This document shows, in pieces, positions 11,345 to 22,082 of a stretch of DNA of 64,000 nt. Position 1 is the first letter of the stretch, and every line of letters starts with the position of its first letter. The notes under the pieces are model-generated. The model was not told where the DNA came from. It was given only the letters and a program-made list of their open reading frames with translations, and did not search any database. A program made the translations under genes and the position numbers. Source of the DNA: Euphorbia lathyris (taxonomy: Eukaryota > Streptophyta > Magnoliopsida > Malpighiales > Euphorbiaceae); assembly GCF_963576675.1 (NCBI RefSeq), contig NC_088916.1, positions 5,285,001 through 5,349,000 on the forward strand. The letters run 5' to 3'.

Positions 11345-12150
11345 TAGGGAAAATTACACCTATGGCCACTGAACTTTACCATTTTAATATTATAGCGACT
11401 AAATTTCAATTCTTAATAGTATGACCACAGAACTTTTACACTTTTTAACACCGATGACCATTCTACACCTTAAAACAACCGTTGACGGTCTCAAAATAAA
11501 AAATTCGAAGAGTTAATGATATTTTAAGAAACTTTAATTCTTGAAAATTTTCGTTTTGAGGTCATTTAAGTGTTGTTTGGTTAGGAGAGAGAAAGTAAAT
11601 TTTTAGAGAGAGAAAACTCTAAAAATGTGATTTTGAAAAATAAAAAATGTGGTTTCATGGTAAATGTCATTCTGAACAACATTAATTCTTGAATATTTTC
11701 ATTTTGAGGACGTTAAAGGTTATTTTGAGGAGTTAATTAAAATTGAGTGGCCACTAATGTTAAAAAGTGTAAAGTTCAGTAGTAATACCGTTTCGAAGAG
11801 TTAATGATATTTTAATAAACTTTAATTCTTGAAAATTTTCGTTTTGAGGTCATTTAAGTGTTGTTTGGTTAGGAGAGAGAAAGTAAATTTTTAGAGAGAG
11901 AAAGCTCTAAAAATGTGATTTTGAAAAATAAAAAATGTGGTTTCATGGTAAATGTCATTCTGAACAACATTAATTCTTGAATATTTTCATTTTGAGGACG
12001 TTAAAGGTTATTTTGAGGAGTTAATTAAAATTGAGTGGCCACTAATGTTAAAAAGTGTAAAGTTCAGTAGTAATACCGTTAAGAATTGAAGTTCAGTAGC
12101 CACAATGCTAAAATGGGTAAAATTAAATGGCCATGAGTGTAAGTTACCAT
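11345..12150. mobile_element. TIR MITE with an internal tandem duplication
   Basis: The ends are inverted copies: AATTACACCTATGGCCACTGAACTT...TTCAATTCTTAA at the left, TTAAGAATTGAAGTTCAGTAGCC...GGCCATGAGTGTAAGTTA at the right. The interior holds two nearly identical direct copies of a 288-bp unit, 11,504-11,791 and 11,792-12,080. It lies inside the copia remnant. Confidence 0.75.
11504..12080 (+). repeat. 288-bp tandem duplication inside the MITE
   Basis: The unit starts TTCGAAGAGTTAATGATATTTTA at 11,504 and again at 11,792. The two copies are almost identical through GTTCAGTAGTAATACCGTT. The near identity implies a much more recent duplication than the diverged TIRs. Confidence 0.85.
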
Positions 12151-13490
12151 TTCATATATTGTCTTGGCTACAGGAGAGTTGATTATAAAAATATATTTTT
12201 TTATATAAACCTCATGATTATAAAATTTTCATTTGAGATATAATAAACTGTTAACTTCTTCTTTTTGTGAGACAATCGTGTACAGGAGAACTGATTGTGT
12301 TCTATATGTACATGGATGACTAATTATTAATTGTGGTTTCACATATGCTGGTATATGTACGTTAATCGAATATGGTTCCGGTTTTAAGAACACGGTCATT
12401 TCAAAGGCTTTAGGCCTATTTGTACTTGTGACAACGTGTAGTTCATAACGAAAGTCTAGAAAAATTCATTGGTATGAATTTTAAGACTTGGCCAGAGTTG
12501 GTTATGATGATGATGATATGCGAAAATTCTATATTTTGATATTCTCACACGTAAGGATTGATTTACATTAGAAATATGAAATATCATAAATGGACAAATC
12601 TGAGCAGTGATATTATCTAGCCAAGTTAGATGCTGGTAGATGAACATTAGTTGGCTAGATTTAATTTGTGCAAGTAACTGAAAATGTAGAAATCAAATCG
12701 CCTTAAAATGAGTATGTCATAATGATTGAAGGGAAATCATATCAATTGGTGAATATGCGGTAAAAAAAAAGCTTCTGAATCATGAACTCGGGTAGAAAAG
12801 CTTCTGTGTGATAATACCATTAACCAATTGATCTCAACGAGTATCATCCTTGTTGATTTTATAGAATCAAAGGATAACACAGCAGATCCGCTAACCTAAA
12901 AGTTAAACCGAGATCAAATTGAAAAGACATCGAAAGGAATAAGACTAAAGCCCATTAGAAAAGGCGTTTTGTGAAGAAAACCCCTACCTTGTTGACTGAA
13001 GATCTCAAGATCTAGGTTCAAATGGACAACCTAATTGCATAAACCTTGTACGTTCACTATGGGGGTAAAACCAAGTCCATTCCTAGATGTAAACAGTGAT
13101 AAACACGGGAAAATGTTAACCTATATGCTTTTAATGATACATTATGCGTCTATATGCTGAGCAAATAAATCACATATGTTAGAGTGGAGTGGGGTCGGGG
13201 GCCTAGTTCTCACACTCTCGCAGAACCAGCCGATGTTCATGACCATAACGGACATAACCATGAGAACCTATACTGTTATATGTTGGTATCTGTGTGGGGT
13301 ATATCATCGTTCATATAAATGACAGATTAGTTCAAAAACAACGAGTCTACTAGTCAGCCAGTAAAGTAAATATACTTTCACAAGGGAAGGTTCAAGACAC
13401 ATTAGCTACCTATCTTATGCAGATATCTCCTGTAGAAACTTATCACCACGTCGTAATAGTCTCGTTTTTAATTTTATTCATGTGGGGGAT
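12151..13490 (+). pseudogene. Remnant Ty1-copia internal region (gag start and RNase H end only)
   Basis: Near 12,455 the reading EKFIGMNFKTWPEL resembles the start of a copia Gag. Near 12,855-12,960 FIESKDNTADPLT resembles the end of a copia RNase H, and most of pol between them is gone. Stops are frequent. A purine-rich tract TGTGGGGGAT ends at 13,490, immediately before the TGTTGG start of the 3' LTR. This is an internally deleted, non-autonomous copy. Confidence 0.65.
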
Positions 13491-13867
13491 TGTTGGAAAA
13501 TTTTGAATAAAATTATATATTAATTTAAATATCAACAAACACCTCCTTTCATGAACAGTTGTGTCCGTTGTGAACAGTCCTGTTCGTACATGAACAGTCG
13601 TGTCTGTCCGTGTACAGTCGTGTTCGTTCGTGAAAAGACATATCCTTTCGAATTCTATTTATATAGAATGGATTGTCAAATCCATACGTTATTAAAGCTG
13701 TTGAAAAAGTTGTTGAAAAAACTTCGTGTCTGTTCATAATGTTCTTGTTTTCATACTCCGGTGATAACGAGTCTACATACGGTTTGAGTTCGTTTACGTA
13801 ATCTATTGTATCTTGGGAGACGATCGTTAATAACGACGACATCTATCTTAAGGAAACTGTTAATACA
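13491..13867 (+). repeat. 3' LTR of the deleted copia element
   Basis: It begins TGTTGGAAAATTTTG after a PPT and ends AATACA. It contains a minisatellite of ATGAACAGTYGTGTCCGT-like units at about 13,551-13,640. Its last ~130 bp match the LTR fragment ending near 11,107. Similarity to the 5' copy continues ~90 bp past the LTR end (CAGATTTGTCTAAC...), so leader sequence also follows this LTR, pointing to a recombined or tandem LTR arrangement. Confidence 0.6.
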
Positions 13868-14040
13868 AGCCTCAGATTTGTCTAACTCTTTTCTTTTAAT
13901 TTCTAGTTTTATTGTTCATATATTTTTCTATGTTCGTTTTGTTTTTTGGTTAATCACAACAATTAACTATAATCAATTTCCTTAACTAACTTGATTAACT
14001 CGTTATTTAACAAATAACCAATCTGTCCCTTAAGTTAATT
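13868..14040. other. Leader-like repeat and AT-rich spacer
   Basis: Sequence shared with 11,110-11,205, then TTAATTAA-rich spacer up to the target duplication AATTAGCAAT of the next element. No gene. Confidence 0.4.
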
Positions 14041-14269
14041 AATTAGCAATAGATCTGTTCATGAGTTGGGTCGGACTAGGCTCGGGCCGAGTTCAACCGG
14101 GTTAAACACTAAAATCATTTGTCCAGGTCCAAACCAGCCCGGACCTTTCAAAATCTGGGCTCGATCGAGCAGAAAAGCTAAATACCAGGCCCGGCCCAAC
14201 CCAGCCCGGTCAAATTTTCTTTAAAAATTAATTTTAAAATTTAACAATGAAGTTCTAATATATAAAATG

Positions 14270-14478
14270 GGAAAAAAATCTTCTGTCCCGAATTCCCTGT
14301 CCCCTTCCTTGTCCCCCATTCAAATTTTGACACGTGTCCCTTTAACTACACTTTAACCAAAGTTAAGTATATCTAACCATAGTTAGTAGCAATAAAGTAA
14401 GATAAAAGGGACACGTGTCAAAAATTGAATGGGGGACAGGGAAGGGGACAGGGAATTCGGGACAGAAGATTTTTTTCC
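14270..14478. mobile_element. Mutator-like MITE with 9-bp TSD
   Basis: A 209-bp palindromic element. The terminal GGAAAAAAATCTTCTGTCCC is mirrored exactly by GGGACAGAAGATTTTTTTCC, and the arms continue ~70 bp (GAATTCCCTGTCCCCTTCC...). TATAAAATG occurs directly on both sides, at 14,261-14,269 and 14,479-14,487. The 9-bp duplication fits the Mutator superfamily. No coding sequence. Confidence 0.9.
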
Positions 14479-14615
14479 TATAAAATGGTAATAATTTCTA
14501 TAAAAATATAAGTATGTAATAAATTTATAATGCAAGCAAATAAAAAAAATCCAAAAATAAAATCCACAAAAAATTTAAAAATGAAAGAAAAAATGGAAAT
14601 TTTTATTCGTTTTCT

Positions 14616-15221
14616 TTTTTTTTTTGTAGGAAAGGAAAGAAAAAAAAAACAAACAAACAAAACAACTCAACCCGAGACCAGCTTAGGAAAACTGACCCCC
14701 ACCACATCCTCCAAGATCAAAGAAGAAATGAAGGCCGGTGGAGAAGAAAAGGTAGAAAGACCCAACAAACCAGAGTGCCCTTCCATTACAAGACGGTCTG
14801 CGATGCGGTTCTGCTCCCTATAAATATGAACAAACTTAATAGACTCAAAGGAGGACCCAATCCTTTTAATGCCTTTAATAATATTCAAGCTATTCCGACA
14901 AACAGACTTGCCCTCAGAAATCATTTTAACCGCTTCTTGGTTATCTGACTCAACCAGAAACTTCTTCACCCCTAGATCCTTAGCCAGCTTCAGGCCAGAG
15001 AGAATTCCCCAAAGCTCTGCAGAAAAGGAAGAACCAATACCCAAATTCTGAGAGAAGCCAGAAACCCACTTGCCTCCATCGTCTTTAAGGACCCCTCCTG
15101 CAGCAATTCTCCCGTCTCTCAGACAAGAACCATCAGTGTTGAGCTTAACCACACCTTCACTCGGCCTACACCAGCCTAAAAGATTGACATCCTTCCTCTA
15201 AACCACCCTACCTAAGGGATC
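14616..15221 (-). mobile_element. 5'-truncated LINE with 18-bp TSD
   Basis: The 18-bp sequence AATTTTTATTCGTTTTCT is duplicated at 14,598-14,615 and 15,222-15,239. Immediately inside the left copy is a T-rich tract, the poly(A) tail of a minus-strand insertion. The body encodes a terminal RNase H domain. This is the expected structure of a truncated non-LTR (LINE) insertion. Confidence 0.9.
14667..15152 (-). pseudogene. LINE RNase H-like domain fragment
   Basis: About 160 codons in one open frame. They start near VKLNTDGSC (the first catalytic Asp), then AGGVLKDDGG, AELWGILSGL (Glu), VESDN (Asp) and HIYREQNRIADRL (His, Asp region), as in the RVT_3/RNase H domain at the 3' end of plant LINE-1 ORF2. 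The frame extends upstream toward a 5' truncation at about 15,221, so the reverse transcriptase and endonuclease are absent. Confidence 0.85.
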
Positions 15222-15239
15222 AATTTTTATTCGTTTTCT

Positions 15240-15570
15240 AATACTACAGGTATAACTCATAATTTTTAAACTGTAATAACCATGATAAGTTATTAAATTT
15301 ATCTTATTTTATTTTTTAAAACTTAATTATTTATTAATTTATAAACTTATATAATTAACTTAATTATAATTATAATTACATACATGAGCTCGGACCAGGT
15401 CGGGCTGGGTCTGGCTTTTAAGACAAATCTCAAGTCCAATCCATTTTATGTTCGGGCTTATATGGGTTTGGACCGAGTCGGGCCAGCTACTCAAAACGCA
15501 TGTCCAAGTCCAACCCATAAAGAGTGGGCCTGAGCGGATTGGGCGGGCCAACAGGTTGGTGAATAGGTCT
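15240..15570. other. Right arm of the TIR element
   Basis: AT-rich sequence, then GC-richer subterminal blocks (GACCAGGTCGGGCTGGG, ACCGAGTCGGGCC) corresponding to the left arm at 14,060-14,215. No gene. Confidence 0.5.
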
Positions 15571-15580
15571 AATTAGCAAT

Positions 15581-16487
15581 TAATTAACTTGTTCTTATCT
15601 AACTAAATACATAATATGTATTTATTACTTAAGCTTCATCCCAACAGTTGTGCGTGCACGATCCTAGGGTTCCATCCTCAGTTAGTCGTGGACCTAAAGC
15701 CCACTGACCGTAAGTGGGTTTTAGCAAATCGTTATGGCCCCCAACTGATACAAATAATTTCAGCCCTCTCAAGAAGATATGGAACTTAGTTAATGTTCTC
15801 TCAGTATCTCTTACCAATTGCATATTGATATTATAAACTAGAGACATGGTAGCTGTCATTCTCTGTATGGTTTATTATATTTCTTGATCAAAAGTGAACT
15901 GGTGTACCAGATAAGTAAACTACTTATCAATGTATGGTCATACACTTTCTCAGTTCTACTTATCAAGTGGCTAGTGATATAAGCTCACTATTAGGTGAGT
16001 GGCAATTCCTTCACATCACTTATCAGTAACAACGTGTTTACTGATTCACCCAACATACTCGTATTTGGCATCATGTTATGGACCTGCTAGGCGCATATCA
16101 AAGTGAACCAGATTCCACGTCATATATTATAATGACACGTCCACCATGAATTTTTCTAGAGCGGATCAATCCAGTCCCGTATTGACTTCATCAACACGTA
16201 CCTATATTCATATCTTACTATACAAGTATCGCAGTCGTATCAACACTACTGCACAAACACTGAACATATAAGTCTTTGGTTTTATTCATTCCCATGAATA
16301 GAACAGATCTCAGATAGATTTATGATTGACAATCAATGGATACTCCACTCAGGTTTATAGCACAAGATATAAATATAATGAATTGATGCCTTTATTCATA
16401 TAACACTTAACAATATATTCGAACAATATGCATAATGTTCAATACAAAGTATAAAACCGCTACCAAAGAACTAGGGCACACCAACAT
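15581..16487 (-). other. Possible antisense LTR-retroelement remnant, non-coding
   Basis: Read on the minus strand, this is a ~0.9-kb unbroken stretch of moderate complexity with no long ORF. It looks like the untranslated region of an LTR element, but I cannot find paired LTRs, a PBS or domains. Confidence 0.25.
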
Positions 16488-16620
16488 GACGTGGTTACAA
16501 CGTCAGCAGTAGTCAACATTCACCCCTAATCAAAACGACATGTGGATGCCACCTTCACCTAGGTGACAGCCACGTGTTGTTTCGATCATCGGTGAATGTT
16601 GACTACTGTTGACGTCGCAA
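16488..16620. repeat. Foldback sequence
   Basis: Arms GTGGTTACAACGTCAGCAGTAGTCAACATTCACC (16,491 onward) and GGTGAATGTTGACTACTGTTGACGTCGCAACCAC (to about 16,624) are inverted. A central TCACCTAGGTGA palindrome lies near 16,555. It directly abuts the inverted copy of the 10.26-kb repeat and may be its subterminal part. Confidence 0.75.
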
Positions 16621-16621
16621 C

Positions 16622-16765
16622 CACCTCACATTTTCGGTGTCTTTTGCGTTTGAAGTCGCTGGAGTGACTTTATTGAGATAAAATTTAAGGTTGAATGACT
16701 TTACTGACGTGAGATCATTTTAAGACAACCATGAAAGTTCATTGAAGGATGCATTTAATCCAACA
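16622..16765 (-). repeat. Right (inverted) copy of the 10.26-kb repeat
   Basis: Reverse-complement match of 10,258-10,395, recognisable from CTTTTGCGTTTGAAGTCGCTGGAGTGACTTTATTGAGA. See that entry. Confidence 0.65.
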
Positions 16766-17169
16766 TATATATGATGCTTACCAATCTTTGTGTGTGTTAT
16801 GATTTAATGTTGATTCTATTGGGCTTTGGAGACTAATAGATAGGTCCAACTTCAGCGATTGACCCATTTCAGTGTCCTTTTCCATGTCCCTTGCACAAAA
16901 AGTGGTCCATTTTTGTTATGTGGATCCCTTTGACTCACACAATATATTAATTTAATTAAATGAGGATCACTTTTCATGAGAGGGAGATGGAAAGAACACT
17001 GAAATTGAAATTGAACAATAGATTTTCTTTCCTCTATACTAAGATTGTCTATAAATAATCTTGTAATCTCATTGGTTAATTATTGAATATACAAGACATA
17101 CTAGTCTTTCATGGTATCATAGTTAGATCCTACAATCTCAAAAAAAAAATTGGAATTTCTTTTAATAAA
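16766..17169. other. Intergenic, no feature seen
   Basis: Non-coding sequence. Around 17,100 CATGGTATCATAGTTAGATCC resembles a degenerate Met-tRNA PBS, but no LTR boundary was found. Confidence 0.4.
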
Positions 17170-19439
17170 CCCTAATCACTCTATTTTTCGAGGGCCAAAT
17201 TTAGCCTTATCATAAAAAATAAAAAAAAATGTAGATTTAGTCCTAATGTACGAAATTGTATAAATTTATCCCTGATATTTTCCAAACAAGTTCAATTTTA
17301 GCCATACGTTGCTGAAAATTTGAAAAAACTGAGTTGACTGTTATTTAACAGTCACACTACACATTATAAACAAGTTTGTCGATAAACTAAACTAGTTTCC
17401 TTCATTTTTAGTTGGTTATTTGTAACTATATTAGTAACAAAGCAAATATTTTAGACAGTTTGACAATAAATTTGTGTTTAACTCATATGTGGTAGACTTA
17501 GTTATTAGCATTTGTCGCTACCGGATTTTTCACGCGCGTACGCCGGAAGCTAAATCTGTTAATAGTTTTTCCTAATTAAAACTATTTTTTAGAGTCGCCA
17601 CCAATCAAAATTAAGGCGTGATTGGACACCGAAATTGATAAATTTTAACGGATAAGGAGGTCTGCGAAATAGAGATTTTTGATTCGTTTGTCGGTTACGT
17701 GTAGGGAAGAAAAACTTGATTAATCACCCTACCCCGCCCAAATAATGGTACTAAAAGATGTGATTTTTGTGTTAAATTTATTCGATTTATCTTGATTTTA
17801 TTAATTCTTTTTATGTATTTATTAATGTAAGAGTATACTTGCACTAATTTTGGTAACATCTAATTTATGTTTCTATGACATAGGCACATAAATTAGTTCG
17901 TTTTAAATTTTATTACTTTTACCGCTCTTATACCCCCATAACATAGACGTATAAATTGAGGTATTCCGTTCGAATTAACTTTATTTTGAACCACTTTCAT
18001 ACCCCTATGACATAAAGGTATAAATTGACTCGCCTTAACTTCGTTAGTTTTGTACGCGTTTAACTTATATCCCTATGACATAGGGTTATAAATCAAGTCG
18101 TTTAATTTTAATTAATTTTATTTTTTATAAGAATAAAAAAGATTGATTAAATTTAACCAAATTATTCTATAATATACCATATAGTTTATTAAAAGTTCAA
18201 TTAGAAAAAGGGACTTTACTAATCAAATTAAACAAATCAAAGTATCAAAACAGAATTAAACTCAATTAGAAAAACCTAATTTGATCAATTAGTCAAACCT
18301 AAGTTGAAAATGAGGTCACAGAAACCAATTGATAAAAAGAAAATAAACCCAAAAAAAAAAACAATTGATATAGAGATTTAGAATTCAGGAAACTCACCTG
18401 ATTTCGGCCCAATAGCAAATGAAAATGGGTTAAAGCCACAACCAAGGCCCAAACTCTTTTTATTCACCATATATAAATAAACTAGGGAAAATTACACAGA
18501 AATTCATCTTTCAAAAACTATTTACAACTATATTAAATCATAATTTTAAATTATATCAAAATAATAAAATTATTATTATTAATATATTTTAAGAATTAGA
18601 ATTTATAAATTAGGGAATCTAGAATATATTATATTTAGAATTTATAAATTGAAATTCAGAATTTTTAAATTAGGATGTAGAATCATAATATATAAAAAAT
18701 AATAAGATGTTAAGAATTAAATTTGGTAATATAATTTAATTGTAATTTTATACTTAATTATAATATTCATGTCATTCACCCTAAAAACTAGCTAAATCCG
18801 AAGTTAACCCTAATTTTATTCTAGCCACCTCCTTCATCCTCTTCTCTCAAAACGAAGAACTCCAAGGTTCTCCTATGGCAGCCGGTTTACTCACCTGTGG
18901 CATTCTACTTCGACGGAAACGATGGAGGTCTCACGGCGGCTCCCATCTTGGCGGCGGTGATTCTTTTGGCTCCGACAGATCGAACACTAAGAACCCGAGG
19001 TTCCTCCACGGCGGTCGATCTGCTCGCCGGCTCTCGACTGTCAAAGGTTGAAGGAAGTTCGTCTCTTGACTGAAATTTCGAACTGCTGCCTTCGTGGTTT
19101 AAATCGTGGCAGAGGTAACAGTCCTCCCTCTCGTTCCCGTTTGGCTCGTTGGATCTTGATCTATTTTATTTTGTTATTATCACTTGTTTCTTCCTAATTC
19201 ATTTTCTGATTTTCCTGTTTTCTCTGTTAACAATTTTCATTTTTTTTGTGCTCTGTTTTCTAATTCTTTGTATAGATTAGTCACCATGGATAATTTTGAT
19301 TTCAAAATGAGGTTTTTGTTGTGTGAAAGGCCCCTGTTGATAGGGATCAAGCTTGCTTTTGCTTCTGTATTTGCGTAGAAGCTTCTTTTTTTTTGTTTGA
19401 TTGTATTTGCTGGTGTTTGGTTTATTTTTTGATGGTATT

Positions 19440-19945
19440 GATTTATTTTTTACAGGAGTTCAATGAGGATGAAATGGGTGCAAGAGGGAATTTTAAGAAC
19501 ACAGTAAAAAAAGATTTTGCTCTGTTTTTAGAACTCCTGTTGAAAACCAGATCCTGGTTTGAAGACAGCTAAAGAAGAAAGAAAAGAGGAAAATTTAAGA
19601 ATGAGAAATAGAAATTCTACTTAAAACCAGAACCTGGCTTGGAGACAGATTAGGAATAGAGAAAAAGGAAATCACTGCCTTCTCCTCAAAACCAGAACCT
19701 GGCTTTCAGAGGAATACAGAAAGAGAGGAATAAAAGAAGAAGAGGAATTAAAGATGAAGAAGAACAAAAGATTAGGCAGGAAGAAAACAAAAACAGAACT
19801 CAAACTGAAGAAGAAGAAAAGGATAGATCTGAAAAAAATATTAAGAAGAAGAAAAGGATGAAAATGGAGGAGATAAGACAGGTTAAGAAGAAGAAAATGT
19901 GAAGAAGGAGAAGAAAACAAAGATTATAAAGAGAAAAGAACCAGA
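19440..19945 (+). repeat. Purine-rich tract with AAAACCAGAACCTGGCTT repeats
   Basis: AAAACCAGATCCTGGTTTG (about 19,541), AAAACCAGAACCTGGCTTG (about 19,624) and AAAACCAGAACCTGGCTTT (about 19,687) sit in an extended GAAGAA-rich purine tract. Minus-strand ORFs here are low-complexity and are not treated as genes. Confidence 0.6.
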
Positions 19946-20028
19946 ACTCAAACCTTGTTGCTAATGGCATTAAAGTCCTCATTTCCTTTTACGGAAAAGG
20001 AATTCTTTAAAGCTCCCTCTTCACATGA

Positions 20029-20267
20029 GCTTTCACTTCGACACGTCTTCGCTCGTGATCGCTTAGAGCCCTCTTCCATCAATTGGTACTCCCAACCCGT
20101 CGACCACAAGGCCAAACATAGCCTTTCCCGTGGGAACATCTACGATAGATCCTGTGCGCTTTACAAGATCTCCTTTAATAGCGGTATCACTACCAAAGAC
20201 AACAATTCCTACATTCTCATTCTCAAGATTCAAGGCAATTCCTTTCACACCGCTTGCAAATTCAACC
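20029..20267 (-). pseudogene. atp1: Fragment of mitochondrial ATP synthase subunit alpha gene
   Basis: On the minus strand this reads [43 protein letters not shown] and VPIDGRG, and continues (with one base missing) through the codons for [13 protein letters not shown]. This is the N-terminal/early nucleotide-binding region of the F1 alpha subunit. The wording matches the mitochondrial rather than the plastid protein. One codon is missing after AIK, several substitutions are present, and there is a frame break, so it is a decayed nuclear copy. It lies inside the LTR-type element 17,513-20,906. Confidence 0.85.
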
Positions 20268-21125
20268 GGGATTCCGAGGTTTCGGACGGGTCTGATCCGA
20301 ATCATGATTCGGACTCAGATTCGGATGACTATCCGGAAGACCAGGATGGGCGCCTACGGAAGACTATTAGAACTGTTATTTGTCTTCTGTATTGCTACTT
20401 CTATGTAATGTTACTTTTATTTGGGCTTGTAATGGAATTGTTAAACATTGAAAATGGTCTTTTAAATTAGGTTTGAGCCTTTGAACCTGTTAGAATGGAT
20501 ATGGGTTTCAACTCTTTATAATTTTGGGTGATAAAATATTGTTCATACTCTCAATTCAAAAATCAAATGTTTATCACATAAACATTAGTAATTAGTAAGC
20601 TTAGGTTTCTCTTTATCCTTTAAATATATAAATTTTATCCAATTAAATCTCATTATAAGCATATTAACTTAAAAATAACATTCACTTAATTAATAACTAA
20701 TATCTTAATTGATTGATTAAATCCTTATAACATAAACATTTAACCAATTTTATGATTATTAAGAATATTTCTCTTCCCTTTTGTAAAATATGATTAACTA
20801 CAATTTACTCACTATATTTAGTAAATAAATATTTATAAAATAAGAATTTGTTACAAGAATAAAAATTATAAAAAATAAGTTACCCCGGTCAAAATGGGTA
20901 TCTACAGCATTTTATCCGGAATTTTTGTAATTGTATTAGTAACATACTAAATATTTTAGACATAATTGATGTTTGGAAAAAGTCTGAAGTGGTCGTTAAA
21001 TAACAGTCAAACTAGTTTTTTTAAATTTTTATAACGAAAGTCTAAAATTAATCTTGTTTGAAAAAGTTAGGGTTAAATTTGCATCATTCCGTACACTAAG
21101 ACTGAATATGTACTTTTTTCTTAAA

Positions 21126-21364
21126 AACGTTGGACCATTTTTTTTTCTTTTATCATATTATTCAGTTTTAATATTTAATTTTAATTATTTTCTTTTAAAA
21201 ATATAATGTTTATGCATATTTTATTATTATTAGAGACATATGTATGTATATAAATTGTTGTTAAAAACACAACTCTTTTTTATTACATCAGTTGAACCAA
21301 ATAGCCACAAAAGGAATCAGAGATATATCATTCTTTGTGTGGAACTGAAACAAACAAATTAGGA
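21126..21364. other. AT-rich intergenic, no feature seen
   Basis: Simple AT-rich sequence between the split MITE and the TRIM. No supportable feature. Confidence 0.5.
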
Positions 21365-21779
21365 AATTCAGTTCATTCCTGCGCCCATCGCCATCCCTTA
21401 GGGCCACTCCTTGCTCAGGCCTTCTACCCCGGCGCCACCCTCTCCGGACCGGGTCGTTACAGGCCCACCAGCTTCCGCCTGGTTCGTCCCCGAACCACAC
21501 ATCGTACGTGGAGAGTCGACTCTGATACCAATTGTAACACCCTGGTCCAATACCATGTAGATATTGTCCGCTCTGGTCGAATTCCAACACATTGGGCCTC
21601 ACGACTTTAAAATGTGTCTGCATGTATTGGATTCACATTTTACTAATAAACCCCAATCACTTCCTCTCCATTTCCGATGTGGGATTCAGTTCATTCCTGC
21701 CCCCACCGCCATCCCTTAAGGTCGCTCCTTGCTCAGGCCTTCTACCCCGGGGTCACCCTCTCCGGACTAGGTCGTTACA
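21365..21779 (-). mobile_element. TRIM (miniature LTR retrotransposon), 3' LTR truncated
   Basis: On the minus strand a complete 5' LTR runs from TGTAACGACC (21,779) to GGGTGTTACA (21,533), 247 bp. It is followed by the primer-binding site ATTGGTATCAGAGTCGAC. A ~50-bp interior ends in a purine-rich GGCGGAAGCTGGTGGGCC, and the 3' LTR starts at 21,461 (TGTAACGACCCGG). The 3' LTR matches for ~95 bp (GGAGAGGGTG...GGGGTAGAAGGCC) and then stops. No coding capacity. Confidence 0.85.
21515..21532 (-). promoter_or_regulatory. TRIM primer-binding site
   Basis: Reads ATTGGTATCAGAGTCGAC on the minus strand, immediately after the LTR end. TGGTATCAGAG is complementary to the 3' end of initiator Met-tRNA. 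Confidence 0.85.
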
Positions 21780-22082
21780 ATTTCATTCTTGTTTTCCTTT
21801 CTTGATTCCATTCTCTTACCTCTGTGTAAACCAAACGCTCCCTAAATTTGATTATCCCATTTTTCAAAACCTCGTTGTTAATTCAACCATGGCCACCAGT
21901 GGACCAAAAGCAACCAACATAACCAATGTTAGCAACTCCTCTGTGAGCAATGACATCTCGCAACTGCCTCCAATAATGACAATAATCCGCAAGGGTTTGG
22001 TTCTATGCTCAGTTTTAGTTTACGTTTTTTTTTTTTTTGCAAGTCTTTCAAGTCAATTAAATTGATACCTTTTTATTTGTCA
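21780..22082. other. Possible short gene fragment, unrecognised
   Basis: An ATG at 21,890 in good context opens about 37 codons (MATSGPKATNITNVSN...) before a possible splice site or loss of coding character. I recognise no family and no downstream exon. It may be a leftover first exon. Confidence 0.2.

Larger units (their letters stand above)
14051..15570. mobile_element. TIR element with target duplication AATTAGCAAT, hosting two nested insertions
   Basis: AATTAGCAAT at 14,041-14,050 and 15,571-15,580 flanks the element. The termini are short TIRs: AGATCTGTTCA at the left, TGAATAGGTCT at the right. Subterminal regions are rich in GGGCCGGGC-type blocks (CGGGCCGAGTT, AGGCCCGGCCC, TCGGGCCAGC). 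With the nested MITE and LINE removed it would be about 0.68 kb and non-coding. hAT-like by TIR/TSD style, but superfamily not certain. Confidence 0.65.
17513..20906 (+). mobile_element. LTR-type element (solo LTR or LARD-like) with TSD GCATT
   Basis: It begins TGTCGCTACCGGATTTTTCACGCGCG, ends GGGTATCTACA, and is flanked by GCATT at 17,508-17,512 and 20,907-20,911, the TG...CA plus 5-bp pattern of LTR elements. No internal LTR pair, PBS, PPT or pol was found, so a long solo LTR is the simplest reading. A TATA-like TATATAAATA lies at about 18,470-18,479. Downstream is a GC-richer stretch (18,830-19,140) and a purine-rich stretch (19,480-19,940) with three AAAACCAGAWCCTGG repeats. Confidence 0.65.
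17170..21125. mobile_element. TIR MITE split by a 3.4-kb LTR-type insertion
   Basis: The left arm (17,200-17,370: TTTAGTCCTAATGTACGAAATT...AACAGTCACACTA) and the right arm (20,975-21,115: ...AACAGTCAAAC...CCGTACACTAAGACTGAAT) are inverted repeats of each other. The element would be about 0.55 kb if the sequence between the GCATT duplications is removed. Confidence 0.6.

Noticed and set aside
17100..17120. Primer-binding-site-like GGTATCATAGTTAGATCC
   Set aside because: No LTR end next to it and no matching downstream LTR.
19672..19982. Minus-strand hydrophobic ORFs
   Set aside because: They arise from a GAAGAA-rich purine tract and are low-complexity (poly Phe/Leu/Ser); no homology signal.
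19955..20470. 171-codon plus-strand ORF
   Set aside because: Mostly the antisense of the atp1 fragment; the acidic DSDSD stretch at its end is simple sequence.
21288..21623. ORFs on both strands with GGSW/GRR-like sequence
   Set aside because: They are translations of the TRIM LTR and PBS region.
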